Source of the DNA: Phycisphaerales bacterium
GTDB taxonomy: Bacteria > Planctomycetota > Phycisphaerae > Phycisphaerales > SM1A02
NCBI GenBank assembly: GCA_029242715.1
Contig: JAQWTL010000020.1
Span: forward strand, 434,001-498,000
Direction of reading: 5' to 3'
DNA length: 64,000 nt
The translations under genes and the position numbers were made by a program. How positions within the stretch are numbered: the stretch's first letter is position 1; every line of letters starts with the position of its first letter. The notes under the pieces are model-generated. The model saw only the letters and a list, made by a program, of their open reading frames with translations. It was not told the origin of the DNA and ran no database searches. Shown piece after piece: positions 55,101 through 64,000 of the stretch.

Positions 55101-55395
55101 GCATGGATGCGTAGTAGCGTGCCTCTCCTGGCATCGTTCCCTCGGGACGATTGGCATAGGGCGCGATCTTCTGTTCGGGCCATCTCCGGCAGCCACCGAT
55201 GCCTACACCTGCCAACGCCATGGAGGCGCCCATGATGCGCAGGAAATGTCGACGATCACCGCCTTCAAGCAATTCAGAAGCCCCCGAGGGGAATTCTCGA
55301 TGCATGAATGAGCGGAACTCGGGTGTGTCCGCAACCTCATCCAGACTGCGCCAGTAGGCCTGGCCATTGTTATTGCCATTGCCTAGCGATGACAT
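52147..55395 (-). CDS. actB: Alternative complex III subunit B (molybdopterin-like plus iron-sulfur domains)
   Basis: A 1082-residue exported fusion. The N terminus contains [14 protein letters not shown] and a twin-arginine-type signal ([18 protein letters not shown]). A long domain related to molybdopterin oxidoreductases follows; ActB proteins are known to lack the cofactor. The C-terminal ferredoxin-like domain has [49 protein letters not shown] and [12 protein letters not shown] with a later [10 protein letters not shown], enough for four iron-sulfur clusters. It ends in a His-rich tail ([14 protein letters not shown]). It overlaps actA by 13 bases and actC by 1. Confidence 0.97.
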   Translation of the reverse strand: MSSLGNGNNNGQAYWRSLDEVADTPEFRSFMHREFPSGASELLEGGDRRHFLRIMGASMALAGVGIGGCRRWPEQKIAPYANRPEGTMPGEARYYASMLDLGGAASGILVTTYDGRPTKIEGNSTHPTVHGASTAYTQASILDLYDPDRGRSIIDRLEHPEEPRPSNWTAFETWAKPHFETQAGTDGDGLWFLSEETSSPSVRRIQRSLRKRYPKAKWVTWEPLADMSATAGLDHAFSGETWRAIHDFTEADVIVSFDSDFLGLHPEELKLSKQWAKGRRPVMDHGHAKMNRVFIAEPTLSITGCNADERYAMTPDAITVLAARVAAAITGNASIAAPFESTGIQTPQLEAIVSDLKSHAGSSVVMAGPRQPRFVHHLCALINQSLENAGKTVSYVKLQSSPMTTGTIAELAEAMKAGQVNTLVIVGGNPAYDAPAELNFAAHLKNVPTAIHLSRDDNETSQLCTWHLNRTHPLEAWGDGHAWDGTYSVRQPVILPLFQGQSSIQFLAMIAGEKSTDGFEIVRQTERAIRGTDDGSGAAGFSPTWRSLLHEGFQKGSHWTAEAPRVDTGKLSRGAEITAKEMTDGEDTLAVFAADYSVYDGRFANNGWLQELPDPITKLTWDNAVIIGPSHARKLGIKTGDMVRVVVGSASVEAAALVETGQAPGVVTLPLGYGRRFKGRVCYDSGFDFYPLRSSDAMWSASAKVEKISGSYVLARTQNHWSMDKVDGRGIEERLPMIFREADVTTWEKNPDFAGSLGHKIHSLSLWDDQIQFEGARFKWGMSIDLSACTGCGACVVACQAENNIPIVGKDQVRMGREMSWLRIDRYYRFKQSSSGTYETDQPERVAIQPMACQMCENAPCEQVCPVAATVHDTDGLNVMVYNRCVGTRYCSNNCPYKVRRFNYFDYFRREPLRETGLLQVQPSYYLRRQSGGDPLRRMQFNPEVTVRMRGVMEKCTFCTQRIEAAKIKTKNAWVKKPEAEKASGIRMSIPDGTIVPACAQTCATDAIVFGDLLDADSNVSKAHRDSRSYELLGELNIKPRNRYLARVYNAVDGERYPDDFHGHGGHGHDHETDHSTGSEHH

Positions 55396-56048
55396 GTTGA
55401 ACAGTCCTGTGAAGGTTGAAGTTGGTTGATTTCAGCCCACTTGGTGCCCTCGGCGATGCGCTCGGCATCCGTCATGGCCCAGCCCCACTCCAGTTGGGTT
55501 ACCAGATCGGGGTCTCGAAGGTGTGGCTGTGGTTCTCGATGACAATCGAGGCACCATTTCATACTGAGCGGTTCGACTTGGTGAACCACTTCCATGGTGT
55601 CAATTCTGCCGTGACACTCAACGCAACTGACTCCACGATTCACGTGAGCAGCATGGTTGAAATAGGCATAGTCGGGAAGATCATGCACCTTGATCCATTC
55701 AACCGGCATGCCCGTCTCATAGCTCTCGAATAGAGGCTTGAGCTTGACACTGTCAGGATGCACCTGAAGGTGACAATTCATGCATGTCTGCGTCGGTGGG
55801 ATCGCAGCCATGGCGGTGTATTCAACTGTGTTGTGGCAATAACGACAATCAATCCCCAGTTCACCTGCATGCACTGCATGACTGAATGGAACTGGTTGCG
55901 TTGGCATGTAACCGACGTCAGTTGTCTTTGGACTGAAGCCCCACGCAACCATGAACACCACGTAGGGTGGTGCAGTCAGCGCAAACACGATGATCGCCGG
56001 CAAAAGCAGGTTCGACCAACGCGGAAAGACAAAGTGGTATCGGCCCAT
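55383..56048 (-). CDS. actA: Alternative complex III subunit A (pentaheme cytochrome c)
   Basis: A 221-residue cytochrome with one N-terminal membrane helix (LLLPAIIVFALTAPPYVVFMVAWGF) and five CxxCH sites: CRYCH, CMNCH, CVECH, CLDCH and CSTCH. Several additional His residues (VPFSHAVHAGEL, FNHAAHVN) can serve as axial ligands. It accepts electrons from the iron-sulfur clusters of ActB. It is the first gene of the operon. A 215-base gap separates it from the divergent tatD and probably contains both promoters. Confidence 0.96.
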   Translation of the reverse strand: MGRYHFVFPRWSNLLLPAIIVFALTAPPYVVFMVAWGFSPKTTDVGYMPTQPVPFSHAVHAGELGIDCRYCHNTVEYTAMAAIPPTQTCMNCHLQVHPDSVKLKPLFESYETGMPVEWIKVHDLPDYAYFNHAAHVNRGVSCVECHGRIDTMEVVHQVEPLSMKWCLDCHREPQPHLRDPDLVTQLEWGWAMTDAERIAEGTKWAEINQLQPSQDCSTCHR

Positions 56049-56187
56049 ATCCTGAGCCCGGAGACCTGCCCGGACATCCTGTGAAAAAAATCACAAACTT
56101 ATGGGATATAGTTTCCGCGGGAGAGGACGTGAAGTCAAGTTTGACCACGCTCAAGCAATTGACTGCAAGTTGATATTCCAACACTAC

Positions 56188-56204
56188 TTGAGATTTATTC
56201 TCAA
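56188..56204. promoter_or_regulatory. Short dyad in the actA/tatD divergent control region
   Basis: TTGAGA and TCTCAA flank the 5-base centre TTTAT, a perfect 6-bp inverted repeat lying 60 bases before the tatD start and 140 bases before actA. It could be an operator. No regulator family is assigned. Confidence 0.3.
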
Positions 56205-56263
56205 TACCAGTCCCAACCCAATCCAAGTGTCAAATCTACGGAAGGCCATATGATCACCGCCCC

Positions 56264-57049
56264 ATGTTTGATACCCATTGCCACCTGACTTCTCCAGACC
56301 TTCATGTGCAAGTGAAGGACGTCCTCCGAAGGGCACTTGATAAGGGTGTTCGGGGTGCCATCACTGTGGCCACAGGCAGCCACGATGCCCCGATGTGCCT
56401 TGAGCTTGCTCGCCAGTTTCCACAGGTCTGGTGCACAACCGGGATCCACCCCCACCAGGCACAGGAACCAGCTGATTGGTATCTGATCAGGCAGATAGCC
56501 AATGACCCTAAGTGCGTTGCATGGGGCGAGTTAGGGCTTGATTGGCATTACAAGGATCCCCCCAGAGAAGCTCAGTACAAATGCCTTGAGGCCCATCTGG
56601 ATCTCATTGAAAAGGCCCGAAAAGAAGGCATCGACAAACCAATCGTCGTTCATTGCCGCAAGTCCCTTCCGGATCTGCTGGAAGTCTTCCAGGCTCGAGA
56701 CCTCCCCCCGGAACAGTTCGTGTTCCATTGCTTCACGGGAACTCCTGAAGAAGCGTCCATCATCCTTGAGTTCGGCGCTTGGATCAGTTTCACCGGAGTT
56801 GTCACCTTTGCCTCGGCGCCTGAAGTGGCCGAAGCAGCCAAACTGGTTCCGCTTGATCGGTTGATGGTTGAAACCGACAGCCCCTACCTGAGCCCGGAAC
56901 CTGTCCGGAAAACCCGCCCCAATGAACCTGCCCATGTCGCGATGATTGCTCGCTTTCTGGCAGGACTTCATGGCATGGACTACCAGGACTTCGAATCGAT
57001 CGTCGATGCCAACGCGGCGCGTTTCTTCAATATCACGCTCCCGGAATAA
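56264..57049 (+). CDS. tatD: TatD-family metal-dependent hydrolase/DNase
   Basis: A 261-residue TIM-barrel metalloenzyme. Ligand motifs are present in order: FDTHCHL, TTGIHPHQA, WGELGLDWHY, PIVVHCRKS, FVFHCFTGT and VETDSPYLSPEP. Family members are 3'-5' DNases or deacylases. The start is the ATG at 56264. Downstream, the cobalamin-type binding protein starts 26 bases after the stop, so they may share a transcript. Confidence 0.96.
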   Translation: MFDTHCHLTSPDLHVQVKDVLRRALDKGVRGAITVATGSHDAPMCLELARQFPQVWCTTGIHPHQAQEPADWYLIRQIANDPKCVAWGELGLDWHYKDPPREAQYKCLEAHLDLIEKARKEGIDKPIVVHCRKSLPDLLEVFQARDLPPEQFVFHCFTGTPEEASIILEFGAWISFTGVVTFASAPEVAEAAKLVPLDRLMVETDSPYLSPEPVRKTRPNEPAHVAMIARFLAGLHGMDYQDFESIVDANAARFFNITLPE

Positions 57050-57075
57050 CTGGGGCACACTGCGTGGAGCCAGCA

Positions 57076-57990
57076 ATGCGTGTCGTCTCATTGGTCCCAT
57101 CTGCAACGGAACTGCTCTGCACCGCAGGTGGAGCAGGCCTGCTCGTTGGGCGGAGCCACGAATGTGACTGGCCGGCTGGAATCGAAGATCGCCCGATACT
57201 GACGGCACCACGGATCACCGCCACCACACCGATGGACATCGATAAGGAAGTTCATTCCACTCGCGACGACGGGCAATCCCTGTATGTATTGAACAGAGAC
57301 CTGCTGGAATCTCTGCAGCCGGACGTCATCATCACGCAGGACCTCTGCAGTGTCTGTTCCATAGATCTTGAGACCGTCAGAGAAATTGCCAGCACACTTC
57401 CAACAACTCCACAGATCCTGAGTTTGAATCCGACATGCATCGAGGATGTCCTTGATGATCTGCTCAGAATCGGCAAGGCGTGTGATCTGGAAACAGAAGC
57501 ACGAGAAACCGTTGCTGGCCTCAGAGAACGCTGGTGGAAAGCACGCGATCATGTGAATGGTTACCTGGACGGACCTCAGGTTGCTGTCATTGAATGGACA
57601 GACCCGTTGTACATCGCAGGCCATTGGACCCCGGACATCGTCCTGGCCGCTGGCGGACAGCATGACCTCAATGGATCAGGCCAGGTATCACGCCGAATTA
57701 CACCGGAAGACCTGCTGGAGTGTCTTCCGGAACGTCTGGTGATCTGCCCATGCGGACGCACACTGGAAGAGGCGGCACAGGATGCCACTCAACTGAAACA
57801 GGAAAAATGGTGGCCACTATTGCCAGCCGTGCAGGATGACGAAGTCATGTTGGTTGACGGCAACGCGATGTTCAGTCGACCCGGACCACGCCTTCTGGAT
57901 GCGATGGAATGGATGACCAGCTGGCTTCAGGATCGACCGGATCTCAGTCCTCGTCATTTTCCTGCAGTTCGCCTCGATGCAATGGGTTGA
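57076..57990 (+). CDS. Cobalamin-binding (BtuF-like) protein without signal peptide
   Basis: A 304-residue protein of the periplasmic-binding-protein type used by vitamin B12 and siderophore importers. Typical parts are RVVSLVPSATELLCTAGGAGLLVGRSHECDWP, VITQDLCSVC, and PQVAVIEWTDPLYIAGHWTPDIVLAAGGQH. There is no signal peptide or membrane anchor, and no BtuCD transporter in the window. Some cytoplasmic homologues of this kind exist with unknown roles. I choose the ATG at 57076 because GGAG lies 6-9 bases before it; a GTG at 57064 is the alternative. The 3' end overlaps the convergent DUF1573 gene by 47 bases. Confidence 0.88.
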   Translation: MRVVSLVPSATELLCTAGGAGLLVGRSHECDWPAGIEDRPILTAPRITATTPMDIDKEVHSTRDDGQSLYVLNRDLLESLQPDVIITQDLCSVCSIDLETVREIASTLPTTPQILSLNPTCIEDVLDDLLRIGKACDLETEARETVAGLRERWWKARDHVNGYLDGPQVAVIEWTDPLYIAGHWTPDIVLAAGGQHDLNGSGQVSRRITPEDLLECLPERLVICPCGRTLEEAAQDATQLKQEKWWPLLPAVQDDEVMLVDGNAMFSRPGPRLLDAMEWMTSWLQDRPDLSPRHFPAVRLDAMG

Positions 57991-58786
57991 AGGTGTGGTT
58001 TTCATTCCGTCCCTGGTCAGCCTCGGGCAGTTTGTAGTCCCCTTTGACCTTGACCAGAACAGGTATCACGACAAACTGATCTTCCAGAACAATCTTGATG
58101 ATTGTTTCCATCGACTGCGCATCTTCAGGAACCTTGACTTCCAGAGTCGTTCGATCAAGCGATGGCATTCCTCGAGAAGCATTTGATTCACGAACACGCT
58201 TCCATGGTTGCGTCTTCACATCGATACCTTCAGGTAATTCGATGGTGGGCATTTCACGTGGCTGGTCATCCCAGTTTTCCATCACAATCGTGACGGGTCG
58301 AACATCGCCGGGTCGCAGCCTCAAACCCCTTGGCTCGATGATGAGAGGATTCGCCAGACGGCCGGCTGCCTCGACACTCAGTTTCATCGGAGGAGCGTCC
58401 ACGAAGGTGATCGTAATGTCCGCCTTCTCACGGGTTGATCTCTTCAAACTCATGCGGACAGGTATCTCAGCAATGCCATCGACCGGGATGGACTTCTCAT
58501 ATGGCGTGATTTCCGTACAGCCGCAGCTGGCGGTGACCTTGCGAATAGTCAACGGTTGCCCCGATGTGTTTTCCAACTGGAAGACATGAGCTTTCGTATG
58601 TGTCGGTATATCCTTGAGCATGATGGTCCCGAAGTCGTGATGTCGACCCCCGGAAAGGGGCGACGCCATGATCAACTGGATCACGAACCAGGCCAGAATG
58701 GCAAGGACCACCAACCCGAGTACAACCAGGGCCCCAGCCAGGGGACCGCCTCTTTTTTCAGGTATTGGGGAGGTGGTGTTCGACAT
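57944..58786 (-). CDS. DUF1573 domain membrane-anchored protein
   Basis: A 280-residue protein with one membrane helix (ALVVLGLVVLAILAWFVIQLIM) after a short cytoplasmic head, then an Ig-like DUF1573 domain. The diagnostic VFQLENTSGQPLTIRKVTASCGCTEI carries the conserved CGC. A second beta domain follows (LIIEPRGLRLRPGDVRPVTIVMENW). Function is unknown; the fold suggests envelope protein binding. I place the start at 58786 because the frame upstream has no homology and overlaps the clpB leader. No ribosome site is evident. Confidence 0.82.
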   Translation of the reverse strand: MSNTTSPIPEKRGGPLAGALVVLGLVVLAILAWFVIQLIMASPLSGGRHHDFGTIMLKDIPTHTKAHVFQLENTSGQPLTIRKVTASCGCTEITPYEKSIPVDGIAEIPVRMSLKRSTREKADITITFVDAPPMKLSVEAAGRLANPLIIEPRGLRLRPGDVRPVTIVMENWDDQPREMPTIELPEGIDVKTQPWKRVRESNASRGMPSLDRTTLEVKVPEDAQSMETIIKIVLEDQFVVIPVLVKVKGDYKLPEADQGRNENHTFNPLHRGELQENDED

Positions 58787-58959
58787 GCGTAGGTGGAATG
58801 ATAGTCTCGCCCAGACTGCCGGTCTGGCAGTCCTGATCAGTGATTTCCCCCTCCATACGTCTTCCAGAAGCCTTTGGACTGGCATCCTGATTGCATTGAA
58901 TGGAAAGGGCCCATGGCCAGAACCCTGGTACGCCCAGCCCCGTGAGGAGTTCACGAACA

Positions 58960-61614
58960 ATGAATATGGACAAATTCACGACGATGGCCCGGCAGACTCT
59001 CTCCTCTGCCCAGTCGCTGGCCATTGATTCAAAGCATGCAGAGCTGTCACCACTGCATGTTCTTGCCGCAATGCTCACCGATGAGAAAAGCATTGCCACT
59101 GACATCATTGAACATGCAGGACGTCGACCCGCCGCACTTGCCGAGGTCGTTGATGCAGAGCTTTCAACGCTTCCGCAGGTGTCCTCGACATCCGGCTACG
59201 CTCCCCAGACCAGCCCGGCCTTGCTGAATGTCCTCAACGAGGCCAGCAAACTCGCCGCGTCAATGGACGATGGGTACACATCGCAGGAACATCTCCTTCT
59301 TGCATTGAGTGAGGTGCCATCTCCTGCCCGTGATGCCATCGCCACCTCTGGAATGAATACCAGAAGTCTCCGAGAAGCCATCGACTCCATCCGGAAAGCA
59401 TCCGGTATTGATTCCATCGATGATGCAGAAGCCGAATCCAATTTCGAAGCGCTCAAGAAGTATGGCATCGATCTCAATGCGCAAGCCTTGTCCGGAAAAC
59501 TGGATCCGGTGATTGGCCGTGATGAAGAGATTCGTCGATGCATGCAGGTCCTCAGCCGCCGAACGAAGAACAATCCAGTTCTCATCGGCGAACCAGGCGT
59601 TGGCAAGACGGCCATCGCGGAAGGGCTCGCTCAGCGGATCGTGGATGGCGACTGCCCGACATCTCTGCGGGAATCAAGAATCATTGCACTGGATGTCGGC
59701 CAGTTGCTTGCGGGCGCGAAGTTCCGCGGCGAATTCGAAGATCGACTCAAGGCGGTCCTGCGTGAAGTCATCGCAAGTGAAGGCCGAATCGTTCTCTTCA
59801 TCGATGAACTGCACACGATCGTGGGAGCAGGCGCCGCAGAAGGCGCTGTTTCAGCAGGCAACCTGTTGAAGCCAGCCCTTGCACGCGGAGAACTGCACGC
59901 CATCGGAGCAACGACACTCGACGAGTACAGGAAGCACATCGAATCCGATGCGGCTTTCGAGAGAAGGTTCCAGCCCGTATACGTGGACGAGCCAAACGTC
60001 GAAGACACCATTGCGATTCTTCGAGGGCTCAAGCAACGTTACGAAGCGCATCACGGCGTCCGTATTCAGGATGGCGCCATCGTTGCGGCAGCCACGATGG
60101 GTCACCGGTACATCTCTGATCGGTTCCTGCCTGACAAGGCCATCGATCTGCTGGATGAAGCCGCTTCAAGACTGCAACTGGAAAATGATTCCATGCCTGC
60201 CGAGATCGATGAGTTGCGGCGACGAATCATGCAACTCGAGATCGAACGAGAAGCACTCAAGCTTGAAAAAGACAAGGCTTCCAAGGAACGCCTTGAGCAG
60301 GTTGAATCAGAACTCTCAAGCCTCGAAGAAGAAAATCACACCCAGACCGCGCGATGGGAAGTCGAGAAGTCGGAACTTGATGAAATCAAGGCCGTAAAAG
60401 AAGAAGCTGATTCGGCGCGAACTGAACTTGAACGCGCACAGCGAATTGGTGATCTCGAAAAAGCTGCCCGGATCCAGTATGGAACCATCCCCGGGCTTGA
60501 TGCCCGTCTCGAAGAAGCTGAACGAACTCTTGCCATGCGGCAGTCTGAAGGCAAGGCACTGGTGCGTGAGGAAGTCGATGCGGAACAGATTGCAGAAGTG
60601 GTCGGGAAATGGACAGGCATTCCCGCTTCCAAACTGGTGGAAAGCGAACGTTCTCGCCTGCTCAACATGGAATCTGTCCTGCAGGAACGCGTTGTTGGCC
60701 AGGACCTGGCCGTCACCGCGGTAAGCGATGCCGTTCGACGAAACCGAGCTGGACTTGATGAGGCCTCCCGCCCCATTGGTTCATTCCTGTTCCTTGGACC
60801 CACGGGTGTCGGAAAGACCGAACTCTGCAAGACCCTTGCTGAATTCCTTTTCGATACCGAGGACTCGCTGGTCCGCATCGACATGAGCGAATACATGGAG
60901 CAGCATGCTGTTGCACGACTCATCGGTGCGCCTCCCGGTTATGTCGGTTACGAAGAAGGTGGCCGGCTGACCGAAGCCGTCCGGCGGCGTCCCTACTCGG
61001 TCGTCCTCTTTGATGAAATGGAAAAGGCCCACCCGGACGTATCCAACGTACTGCTCCAGGTGCTGGATGACGGCCGCCTGACCGATGGGCAGGGCCGCAC
61101 TGTCGACTTCACCAACACCATCATCGTGATGACGAGCAACATGGGCTCACATGAACTCCTGGAGATGACCGAACGTGGTGATTCTCAGGATCGCATCGAA
61201 GACAGAATGCTGGAGATTCTCAAGGGATCACTTCGCCCTGAATTACTCAACAGGATCGATGACACCATCGTGTTCCATCAACTTGATCAGAAAATGCTGG
61301 GCGATATCGTCCGCGTTCAGTTGCAGGACTTCTCACGACGGATGACCCAGCGAGGTCTGGAACTGGAAATCAGCGAGGCAGCCATCCGTACGCTGGCGGA
61401 AGCGGGATGGGACCCGCAATTCGGTGCACGACCATTGAAGCGAGTCATGCAGAAGCAGCTTGAAAACGCAATCGCAACACGCATTCTCTCCGGAGACATT
61501 CTTCCAGGAGACACCGTAGGTGTCGACGTGGTGGATGGAGCATTCACGTTCGATGTATCAAGGCAGAAAACCACCGAACCCCGCCTTGATGAATCCCCGG
61601 CAGTGACACCCTAG
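58960..61614 (+). CDS. clpB: ATP-dependent disaggregase ClpB
   Basis: An 884-residue Hsp100 chaperone that pulls polypeptides out of aggregates together with DnaK. Order of parts: Clp N domain ([14 protein letters not shown] ...), first AAA+ with Walker [10 protein letters not shown] and Walker [13 protein letters not shown], the long coiled-coil middle domain (about residues 415-530) that distinguishes ClpB from ClpA/ClpC, second AAA+ with [22 protein letters not shown] and the sensor MTSNMGS, then the C-terminal [11 protein letters not shown]. The second AAA+ lacks an IGF/L ClpP loop. AGGAG stands 10 bases before the ATG. No CIRCE-type operator was seen upstream. Confidence 0.97.
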   Translation: MNMDKFTTMARQTLSSAQSLAIDSKHAELSPLHVLAAMLTDEKSIATDIIEHAGRRPAALAEVVDAELSTLPQVSSTSGYAPQTSPALLNVLNEASKLAASMDDGYTSQEHLLLALSEVPSPARDAIATSGMNTRSLREAIDSIRKASGIDSIDDAEAESNFEALKKYGIDLNAQALSGKLDPVIGRDEEIRRCMQVLSRRTKNNPVLIGEPGVGKTAIAEGLAQRIVDGDCPTSLRESRIIALDVGQLLAGAKFRGEFEDRLKAVLREVIASEGRIVLFIDELHTIVGAGAAEGAVSAGNLLKPALARGELHAIGATTLDEYRKHIESDAAFERRFQPVYVDEPNVEDTIAILRGLKQRYEAHHGVRIQDGAIVAAATMGHRYISDRFLPDKAIDLLDEAASRLQLENDSMPAEIDELRRRIMQLEIEREALKLEKDKASKERLEQVESELSSLEEENHTQTARWEVEKSELDEIKAVKEEADSARTELERAQRIGDLEKAARIQYGTIPGLDARLEEAERTLAMRQSEGKALVREEVDAEQIAEVVGKWTGIPASKLVESERSRLLNMESVLQERVVGQDLAVTAVSDAVRRNRAGLDEASRPIGSFLFLGPTGVGKTELCKTLAEFLFDTEDSLVRIDMSEYMEQHAVARLIGAPPGYVGYEEGGRLTEAVRRRPYSVVLFDEMEKAHPDVSNVLLQVLDDGRLTDGQGRTVDFTNTIIVMTSNMGSHELLEMTERGDSQDRIEDRMLEILKGSLRPELLNRIDDTIVFHQLDQKMLGDIVRVQLQDFSRRMTQRGLELEISEAAIRTLAEAGWDPQFGARPLKRVMQKQLENAIATRILSGDILPGDTVGVDVVDGAFTFDVSRQKTTEPRLDESPAVTP

Positions 61615-61657
61615 GGTAAGGACACATCAAATCCTTCTGGCTCGTACAATCACGACC

Positions 61658-62077
61658 ATGAGATCGATCACCCTGCTTCCGCTGCTGGCACTTGTTGGAT
61701 GTGCTACCCAACCATCCTTCACACCAGCTGAAAGACTTGCCGGTGATTGGACCTGCAGCATGGACGGCAGTCGAGTTCATCTCGAAGCCGATGGCGACTG
61801 GATCTACCACTTCACCGACGAAGCAGGCCCGACAACCCAGCCAGGTTCATTCGAAGCCACATGGAAGACCATTTCCTTCCAGTCCGACGTGGGATCATGC
61901 AGTGATGTCGTCGGCTCTTACGAGTATGAGTTGTCCAGGGACACTTTGCTGTTCACGCTCAAGAAGGACGACTGTCCCGGCCGCGAAATCCGCATGGAAT
62001 ACGCCTGGACGAGAATGATGACACCAGACATTCCCGCTGTTGCAGACGGGGAACTCGAGGCCATCAAAGACGAGTAG
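61658..62077 (+). CDS. Small putative lipoprotein
   Basis: A 139-residue protein beginning MRSITLLPLLALVGCAT, a lipoprotein signal with lipobox LVGC. The mature part resembles small beta-barrel lipocalin-like stress lipoproteins (LAGDWTCSMDGSRVHLEADGDWIYHF ... FEATWKTISFQ) and has three Cys in the mature region. No function can be named. It follows clpB by 43 bases on the same strand and converges with aroC, 3 bases away. Confidence 0.75.
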   Translation: MRSITLLPLLALVGCATQPSFTPAERLAGDWTCSMDGSRVHLEADGDWIYHFTDEAGPTTQPGSFEATWKTISFQSDVGSCSDVVGSYEYELSRDTLLFTLKKDDCPGREIRMEYAWTRMMTPDIPAVADGELEAIKDE

Positions 62078-62080
62078 TGA

Positions 62081-63256
62081 TCAGAGTGAACGAGCCGCTG
62101 AAAGGTAGGCCTCGTACGCGGTACGGATCTCGTACATCGTGTCGCCACCAAACTTGTCCAGGAATGCTCCGGCAATCTCAAAGCCGACTGCGTTTTCCAT
62201 GACCACGCTGGCTGCTGAAACAGCACAGACATCGCTGCGTTCGTAGTCGCTGTGCTCGGATTCCTTCGTGCGGAGATCGACGCTTGGCATGCCTTGCAAC
62301 AGCGTACTGATGGGTTTCATGGCACCTGTCACGACAATGGGCATTCCATTCGTCATGCCACCTTCTATGCCACCAGCATTGTTGCGTTCTCGCATGAAGC
62401 CAAGCAAAGGCGTATCTCGCAAGGCCTCGTCATAAACGATCGGATCATGGACCTCGGAACCTCGCTTGGAAGCGACTTCACGACCCATGCCGATCTCGAC
62501 GGACTTGAAGGCCTGAATACCCATGACCGCAGCAGCCAGACGTGCGTCAAGGCGATCAGAAAGTGTTGCGCAACTACCAAGCCCAAGCGGACAACCTTGA
62601 ACATGGACTTCACAGAGGCCGCCGACCGTGTCCTTGTCGACCTTGGCGGAACGAATGGCTTCCATCATGCCCTTGGTCGCGATTTCATCAGGACTGTAGA
62701 CCTCCGATGCATCACGAGCTTCTCGAAGCGAATCCATGTTTCCAGGCTCGACGACGACATCCGTGACAACTTCCTGCACACTTCGAACGAAACCGAAAAC
62801 ATCGATTCCCACTTCTCGCAACAGGCAACGCGCCACGGCTCCAGCCGCTGTTCGAGCAGCCGTCTCGCGTGCGCTGGCTCGCTCAAGGGTGTTTCGACAA
62901 TCATCCGTCAGCCACTTGATGCTGCCGGCCAGATCCGCATGTCCCGGTCGCGGCCGGTGAACAGGTGGCGTCTTCTCCTGATCATCAAGTCGACTGTCCT
63001 TGTTGGGGACCTGGAGGACCAGAGGGGCACCGGTGGTGCGACCTGATCGAACACCCCCGAGGAAGGTCGCCATGTCGGTCTCGATGCGTTGACGACCCCC
63101 GCGGCCGTAACCGCCCTGGCGTCGTTTCAACTCCGTATTGATGAATGCTTCATCGAGATCCAGCCCTGCTGGGAAGCCCGTGAGTACCGCCAGCCCGCAG
63201 GGGCCGTGCGATTCACCAGTAGTCAGGCAGTTCAGGGGGGCCATATCGAAGGGCAT
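62081..63256 (-). CDS. aroC: Chorismate synthase
   Basis: A 391-residue FMN-dependent enzyme converting EPSP to chorismate in aromatic synthesis. All three family signatures are visible: [20 protein letters not shown] near the N terminus, the [11 protein letters not shown] and [12 protein letters not shown] region with [18 protein letters not shown], and the late [17 protein letters not shown] followed by [16 protein letters not shown]. The start may be the ATG at 63256 or that at 63244. Neither has a clear ribosome site. Divergent from hslU. Confidence 0.98.
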   Translation of the reverse strand: MPFDMAPLNCLTTGESHGPCGLAVLTGFPAGLDLDEAFINTELKRRQGGYGRGGRQRIETDMATFLGGVRSGRTTGAPLVLQVPNKDSRLDDQEKTPPVHRPRPGHADLAGSIKWLTDDCRNTLERASARETAARTAAGAVARCLLREVGIDVFGFVRSVQEVVTDVVVEPGNMDSLREARDASEVYSPDEIATKGMMEAIRSAKVDKDTVGGLCEVHVQGCPLGLGSCATLSDRLDARLAAAVMGIQAFKSVEIGMGREVASKRGSEVHDPIVYDEALRDTPLLGFMRERNNAGGIEGGMTNGMPIVVTGAMKPISTLLQGMPSVDLRTKESEHSDYERSDVCAVSAASVVMENAVGFEIAGAFLDKFGGDTMYEIRTAYEAYLSAARSL

Positions 63257-63330
63257 GCTACCAGCCCCGGGGGCATGGCAATACCTGGGCCCGGGAGGCC
63301 GTGAGAACGCAGCATGACTATGATCCCAAC

Positions 63331-64000
63331 GTGTCAGATCTCACCCCACGACAAATTGTCTCGGAACTGGACCGCCACATCATTGGTCAGGACATGGCCA
63401 AGCGAGCGGTTGCCGTTGCCGTCCGCAACCGCTGGAGGCGGCGACAACTGGACCCTGAACTCGGGCGGGAGGTGGTTCCACGCAATATCGTGATGGTTGG
63501 TCCCACCGGGGTGGGTAAGACCGAAATCGCCCGCCGTCTGGCCCGGCTGGTCAAAGCCCCCTTCGTCAAAGTGGAAGCCAGCAAGTTCACCGAGGTCGGA
63601 TACGTGGGCAGGGATGTCGAATCAATGATTCGGGATCTCCTGGAGATCGGGATCACGATGGTTCGCCAGGAACATGCTGAAGCTGTTCAGGAAACAGCTA
63701 CGGCTGCCGTCGAAGATCGCCTGGTGACTCTGCTGCTGGGCGATGAGACAACTGAACATGCGGATGATTCTCATGAATTCGTACGAAAACGAATGCGGGA
63801 AAAACTCGATGCAGGAAGCCTTGATGATCGTGAAATAGAGATCAGCGTCCGGGATACGACACCCACGCCCGCCATCAACATGGTGGGAATGGATCAGATG
63901 GACCCGGGCATGAGCTCCCTTCTGGAAAACCTCGTACCCGAACGACGCAGTAGACGACGTGTGACTGTCGATCGAGCACGAACTCTTCTTCTCGATGAAG
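63331..64000 (+). CDS. hslU: ATP-dependent protease ATPase subunit HslU, 3' truncated
   Basis: The frame runs off the right edge; 223 codons are visible. The start of HslU is clear: [36 protein letters not shown], Walker [20 protein letters not shown], and [28 protein letters not shown]. Then follows the helical I domain ([21 protein letters not shown] ...), and LLLDE at the edge begins Walker B. The only usable start in frame is the GTG at 63331. HslU unfolds substrates for the HslV peptidase. hslV is not directly upstream, since aroC is divergent there. Confidence 0.96.
   Translation, partial: MSDLTPRQIVSELDRHIIGQDMAKRAVAVAVRNRWRRRQLDPELGREVVPRNIVMVGPTGVGKTEIARRLARLVKAPFVKVEASKFTEVGYVGRDVESMIRDLLEIGITMVRQEHAEAVQETATAAVEDRLVTLLLGDETTEHADDSHEFVRKRMREKLDAGSLDDREIEISVRDTTPTPAINMVGMDQMDPGMSSLLENLVPERRSRRRVTVDRARTLLLDE

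Noticed and set aside
1-64000. CRISPR arrays, transposases, integrases, phage genes
   Set aside because: None was seen. There are no regularly spaced repeats and no recombinase motifs. The lone tRNA-Ala has no integrase beside it.

Overview
The window reads as chromosomal DNA of a Gram-negative bacterium, most likely a marine planctomycete of the Phycisphaerae type. This is inferred from gene content, without any database search. Supporting signs are: three secreted proteins ending in paired dockerin-type calcium loops (DxNGDGxxDxNDx) with no cohesin nearby; a gingipain-type C25 peptidase; a sulfatase with the CxPxR formylglycine site; a DUF1573 protein; two outer-membrane porins; and an Alternative Complex III (Act) operon joined to an A2-type caa3 oxidase. 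No phage, transposon, IS element or CRISPR array was seen. Most of the window is core genome.

Layout. 1-6.3 kb: the 3' part of an amidohydrolase, an aldehyde dehydrogenase, a dockerin protein, a cupin/JmjC protein, a lipoprotein and a sulfatase. 6.3-11.5 kb: tRNA-Ala(GGC), a thioredoxin with a CQPC active site, folP, glmS, rarA and a 5-formyl-THF cyclo-ligase. 11.5-17.5 kb: a LysM/L,D-transpeptidase, two tandem paralogous porins, and about 1.1 kb with no convincing gene but with strong dyads. 17.5-25.3 kb: a solitary nuoH, carB, an acyltransferase, ruvA, a mannose-1-phosphate guanylyltransferase and ruvX. 25.3-31.4 kb: a C25 peptidase, a degenerate 6-phosphogluconolactonase homologue, and a coupled pair (alpha/alpha toroid protein plus esterase). 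31.4-35 kb: heme A biosynthesis (ctaA and ctaB, divergent) and a DUF3179 protein. 35-41.7 kb: two secreted metallopeptidases and a tandem pair of zinc-ribbon membrane proteins. 41.7-56 kb: one tightly packed minus-strand operon of 13 genes, ActABCDEF, a small membrane protein, SCO, CoxB-cytochrome c fusion, CoxA, CtaE, a CyoD-like subunit and a second subunit III. 56-64 kb: tatD, a cobalamin-type binding protein, DUF1573, clpB, a lipoprotein, aroC and the 5' part of hslU.

How the genes work together. The Act complex oxidises quinol and passes electrons through its heme subunits to the caa3-type oxidase encoded in the same operon. ctaB and ctaA, 9 kb away, make its heme A, and SCO delivers copper to the CuA site. 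Genes at most junctions in this operon overlap by 1-4 bases or are separated by 1-3 bases, so stoichiometric co-translation is likely. The secreted peptidases, sulfatase, esterase and porins suggest use of proteinaceous and sulfated polymers.

No clearly new multi-gene system was found. The best candidates for something undescribed are the uncharacterised membrane protein inside the respiratory operon, the 6PGL homologue that has lost its catalytic residues, the structured gene-free region at 16.4-17.5 kb, the terminator that contains the next gene's ribosome binding site at 38.04 kb, and a perfect 20-bp palindrome at 35.09 kb.
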